DNA from: Streptomyces sp. NBC_01750
GTDB lineage: Bacteria; Actinomycetota; Actinomycetes; Streptomycetales; Streptomycetaceae
Direction of reading: 5' to 3'
DNA: 64,000 nt
Assembly: GCF_035918095.1 (NCBI RefSeq)
Contig: NZ_CP109137.1
Location: forward strand, 8,620,001-8,684,000
This document shows positions 62,378-64,000 of this stretch, piece after piece; the stretch's first letter is position 1, and each line of letters starts with the position of its first letter. Position numbers and translations under genes: made by a program. Below the pieces are notes generated by a model. It was not told where the DNA came from. It saw only the letters and a list, made by a program, of their open reading frames with translations, and searched no databases.

Positions 62378-62406
62378 CCCGCTTCCGGCCGCCGGCCGGA
62401 AGCGGG
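62378..62406 (+). terminator. strong hairpin between two small genes
   Basis: CCCGCTTCCGGC and GCCGGAAGCGGG pair perfectly over 12 bp with a 5-base loop. It could end the 88-residue gene or regulate the next gene, whose start is 31 bases downstream. Confidence 0.6.
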
Positions 62407-62436
62407 ACCGCAGTTCGAAGGAAGGACCTTTCCACC

Positions 62437-62595
62437 GTGAGCCCCGTGGACCGATCAGACGCCCCCATCTATGCCAGGCTCGTGGACGAGCGCGGTGATG
62501 TCCCGGCCGAAGCACGCCGGACGGCTGAGCAGACGCAGCAGGAGCTTGAGCGGACGATGAACTTCAATGGCGTGCGCGCTTACGGGTACAGCTGA
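62437..62595 (+). CDS. 52-residue protein, unknown
   Basis: GTG 62437 follows a strong GAAGGAAGG site. The product begins MSPVDRSDAPIYARLVDERG and ends VRAYGYS. The central helix (VPAEARRTAEQTQQELERTM) is amphipathic and charged. The codons are of normal Streptomyces type. It is a complete small gene of unknown role. Confidence 0.7.
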   Translation: MSPVDRSDAPIYARLVDERGDVPAEARRTAEQTQQELERTMNFNGVRAYGYS

Positions 62596-63142
62596 TTCCC
62601 GCAGGGCGCGTTCGCTGTGGCGCCGCGGCGGACTACGGGGGCGCTCGTCAGCGCCGCGGTTCCGCCGTGGTACCTCGGCAGCAGCTCTGGCGACACGGGG
62701 AACCTCGTCACCCGCGGTGCCCGGCAGTGCATCATCTTCACCGACTGGTCCAGTACGCCGAGTTGTGCCCCCGCAATGGGGTCGCCGCGCCTGCATACCT
62801 GGTGATCTCCCGGTGGAGGTCGCGGATTCCCCGCGGGTGATGGCGCTTCCTGAAAACCCGGCCACCGGCCGCTCGGGGGTGACCCCACATCTGCTCGATG
62901 GATCTCCCCACCCGCAGACCGTCTGACCTGCGGGACGGACGTCACAAGGGAGGGGCCGCCCGATAGCGGTCGTGAGTAGTTGGCGTACAGAAAGTCCCGG
63001 TGAGATGATCTTGGGCTGCTTCCGAAGAGGTCGAACCCGCCGGAGCCGGGGTTGACCGGTCGGCCGGAACGGCGAACAACCAGCAGCCGGGACTGGGAGG
63101 CTTGCGTCAGGGGACATCCTGACACCGTCCCGCTGACCGAGA
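62596..63142. other. intergenic region, no supported gene
   Basis: Frames on both strands are Pro/Arg/Ser-rich without domains. Nothing was identified. Confidence 0.45.
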
Positions 63143-63787
63143 GTGAGCCTGATGCCTCCCACCCGTGCCCTGCTGCTGCCCATCGTGCCGGGCGCCCTGG
63201 CCAGCCTGTTTGAGCTGGAGGGCCCGCTGTTCCTGACGCTCCGAAACGCGCTGGTCCCGGGCGCCGCAGGGGTGCCGATCCCTGGAGTCGTCATCGAGGA
63301 CGTCTTCGAGGCGTACTTGCGGGTGCTCGACGCGTTCCCGGAGGGGACGCCGGAGTTCGTGGAGGAGACGGAGGACGAACTGCACGGCGTTCTGCTGCTG
63401 GTGGGCCCGGACGGTGGGAACGTGGCGTACGTGGCCAAGGTCGAGGTGACCGAAGCGGACCTCGCGCTGCTCGGCGCGTTCTCCGACGCGCTCGGCCACG
63501 CGGCCGACCCCAGCACCGACTCCTGCTCGGCAAGGAGTCCGGTCAACTCCTCCATCCAAGCGCGCAGTTCACGGATCTCCTCCCGCGCGCCAGCCTCCCG
63601 CCGTCGATCTCCTCAAGCCACGACACCATCGCCGTCACCCCCGAAACCAGGCCCCCGACAACACGACGATCGAGCACCCGGCCTTTGGTCAGCAACCGCG
63701 CACGTCAAAGCTCCCTACAGAAGAGACGCACCCATCTCCAAAGCCTCTCCACGGGGGGCGTGTTCAGTACTTGGACAGCACGAATGA
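63143..63787 (+). CDS. unknown protein with doubtful C-terminal tail
   Basis: The GTG at 63143 (or ATG 63152) opens a frame whose first 125 residues are coherent: RALLLPIVPGALASLFELEG, VFEAYLRVLDAFPEGTPEF, then ADLALLGAFSDALGHAADP. After that it becomes Ser/Arg/Pro-rich and overlaps antisense of a reverse frame (EEIRELRAWMEELTGLLAEQ) typical of the helical start of another Streptomyces protein. The tail to 63787 is therefore probably not native. Not recognised. Confidence 0.5.
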   Translation: MSLMPPTRALLLPIVPGALASLFELEGPLFLTLRNALVPGAAGVPIPGVVIEDVFEAYLRVLDAFPEGTPEFVEETEDELHGVLLLVGPDGGNVAYVAKVEVTEADLALLGAFSDALGHAADPSTDSCSARSPVNSSIQARSSRISSRAPASRRRSPQATTPSPSPPKPGPRQHDDRAPGLWSATAHVKAPYRRDAPISKASPRGACSVLGQHE

Positions 63788-64000
63788 TGTCTGCGCCTTG
63801 CCAAAGCCCGGTGCTGTCGCCTCCGCTAGAAAGGTGCCGAAGCCTGCGTACCCTTTTGGAGACGTTCCACACTGCGGAGCACTTGGCTTGCGGTCCCACT
63901 TCACGGTGTACGTGATCTCGCGGTGGGCGGGCGCTAGGAAGAGCTGACTGCCAGAGCCTATGGGGCAGTCGGCAGAGGACCAATAGACGTTGGCGCTGTT
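63764..64000 (-). CDS. C-terminal part of a secreted-type protein running off the window
   Basis: The reverse frame is open from the right edge and reads NSANVYWSSADCPIGSGSQL, then FLAPAHREITYTVKWDRKPS and PQCGTSPKGYAGFG, ending TSFVLSKY before TGA at 63766. Two Cys and the TYTVKWDRKPSAP segment resemble the beta-sandwich C-terminal domain of Streptomyces extracellular or kinase-linked proteins. No start is in the window, so the protein is incomplete. Confidence 0.6.
   Translation of the reverse strand, partial: NSANVYWSSADCPIGSGSQLFLAPAHREITYTVKWDRKPSAPQCGTSPKGYAGFGTFLAEATAPGFGKAQTSFVLSKY

Overview
The window is high-GC (roughly 70%) actinobacterial DNA. Its codon use, GTG starts, short purine-rich ribosome sites and gene families (NsrR/Hmp pair, DUF5133, FhaA-type DUF3662, AfsA, SpoIIE-type phosphatases, mycothiol-type DinB proteins) point to Streptomyces or a close relative. 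The many short gene remnants, the insertion-sequence debris and the scarcity of core genes suggest a chromosome arm or other accessory region rather than the conserved core. No rRNA, tRNA or CRISPR array was seen.

Layout. 1-2052: the end of a CHAT-domain protease gene with a small cysteine-containing protein and a membrane protein, transcribed together. 2186-15705: mostly single genes, including a DinB-like protein, a class A beta-lactamase-like hydrolase, an aldo/keto reductase, an XRE/MmyB regulator, a flavin-binding protein, a membrane SpoIIE phosphatase, an MFS transporter, a secreted trypsin-like protease and DoxX. 16187-19414: an IS5-type transposase remnant abutting a membrane gene that faces a divergent merR, a signal-peptide-only micro-ORF, a TIGR03086-type protein and an NmrA-like protein. 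19890-31609: a DUF2079 membrane protein, an FMN/Fe-S glutamate-synthase-like protein followed by PoxB, a second beta-lactamase-like lipoprotein, a VOC protein, PAS-SpoIIE and membrane SpoIIE phosphatases, and GPP34. 31856-36812: a PPOX protein, then nsrR and hmp, each with a matching operator-like site (nitric oxide detoxification), followed by remnants and small genes.

37012-44690 is the most striking block: six leftward genes, joined by 1-4 base overlaps or a 3-base gap, encoding an AfsA-like butenolide synthase, an ICMT-like membrane methyltransferase, a PEP-synthase-like phosphotransferase, a UbiA-family protein, an extended SDR and a cytochrome P450. The operon ends at a strong bidirectional hairpin. 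It looks like one dedicated pathway for a small signalling lipid or related metabolite, and I do not recognise it as a described cluster.

45153-52231 holds a VapBC-like toxin-antitoxin pair, a GNAT enzyme, YceI, small Streptomyces-type proteins, a scrambled secreted-protein gene beside a phage-capsid remnant, and an orphan FhaA N-terminal domain. 52448-64000 holds an aminobutyraldehyde-type dehydrogenase, an IS21 istB remnant, a secreted protein, type II NADH dehydrogenase, a lipid-kinase fusion with a degenerate PAP2 half, a divergent LysR/EamA pair, two small conserved-looking proteins, and a reverse-strand gene that runs off the window.

All functional calls come from reading motifs and from family knowledge; no database search was run.
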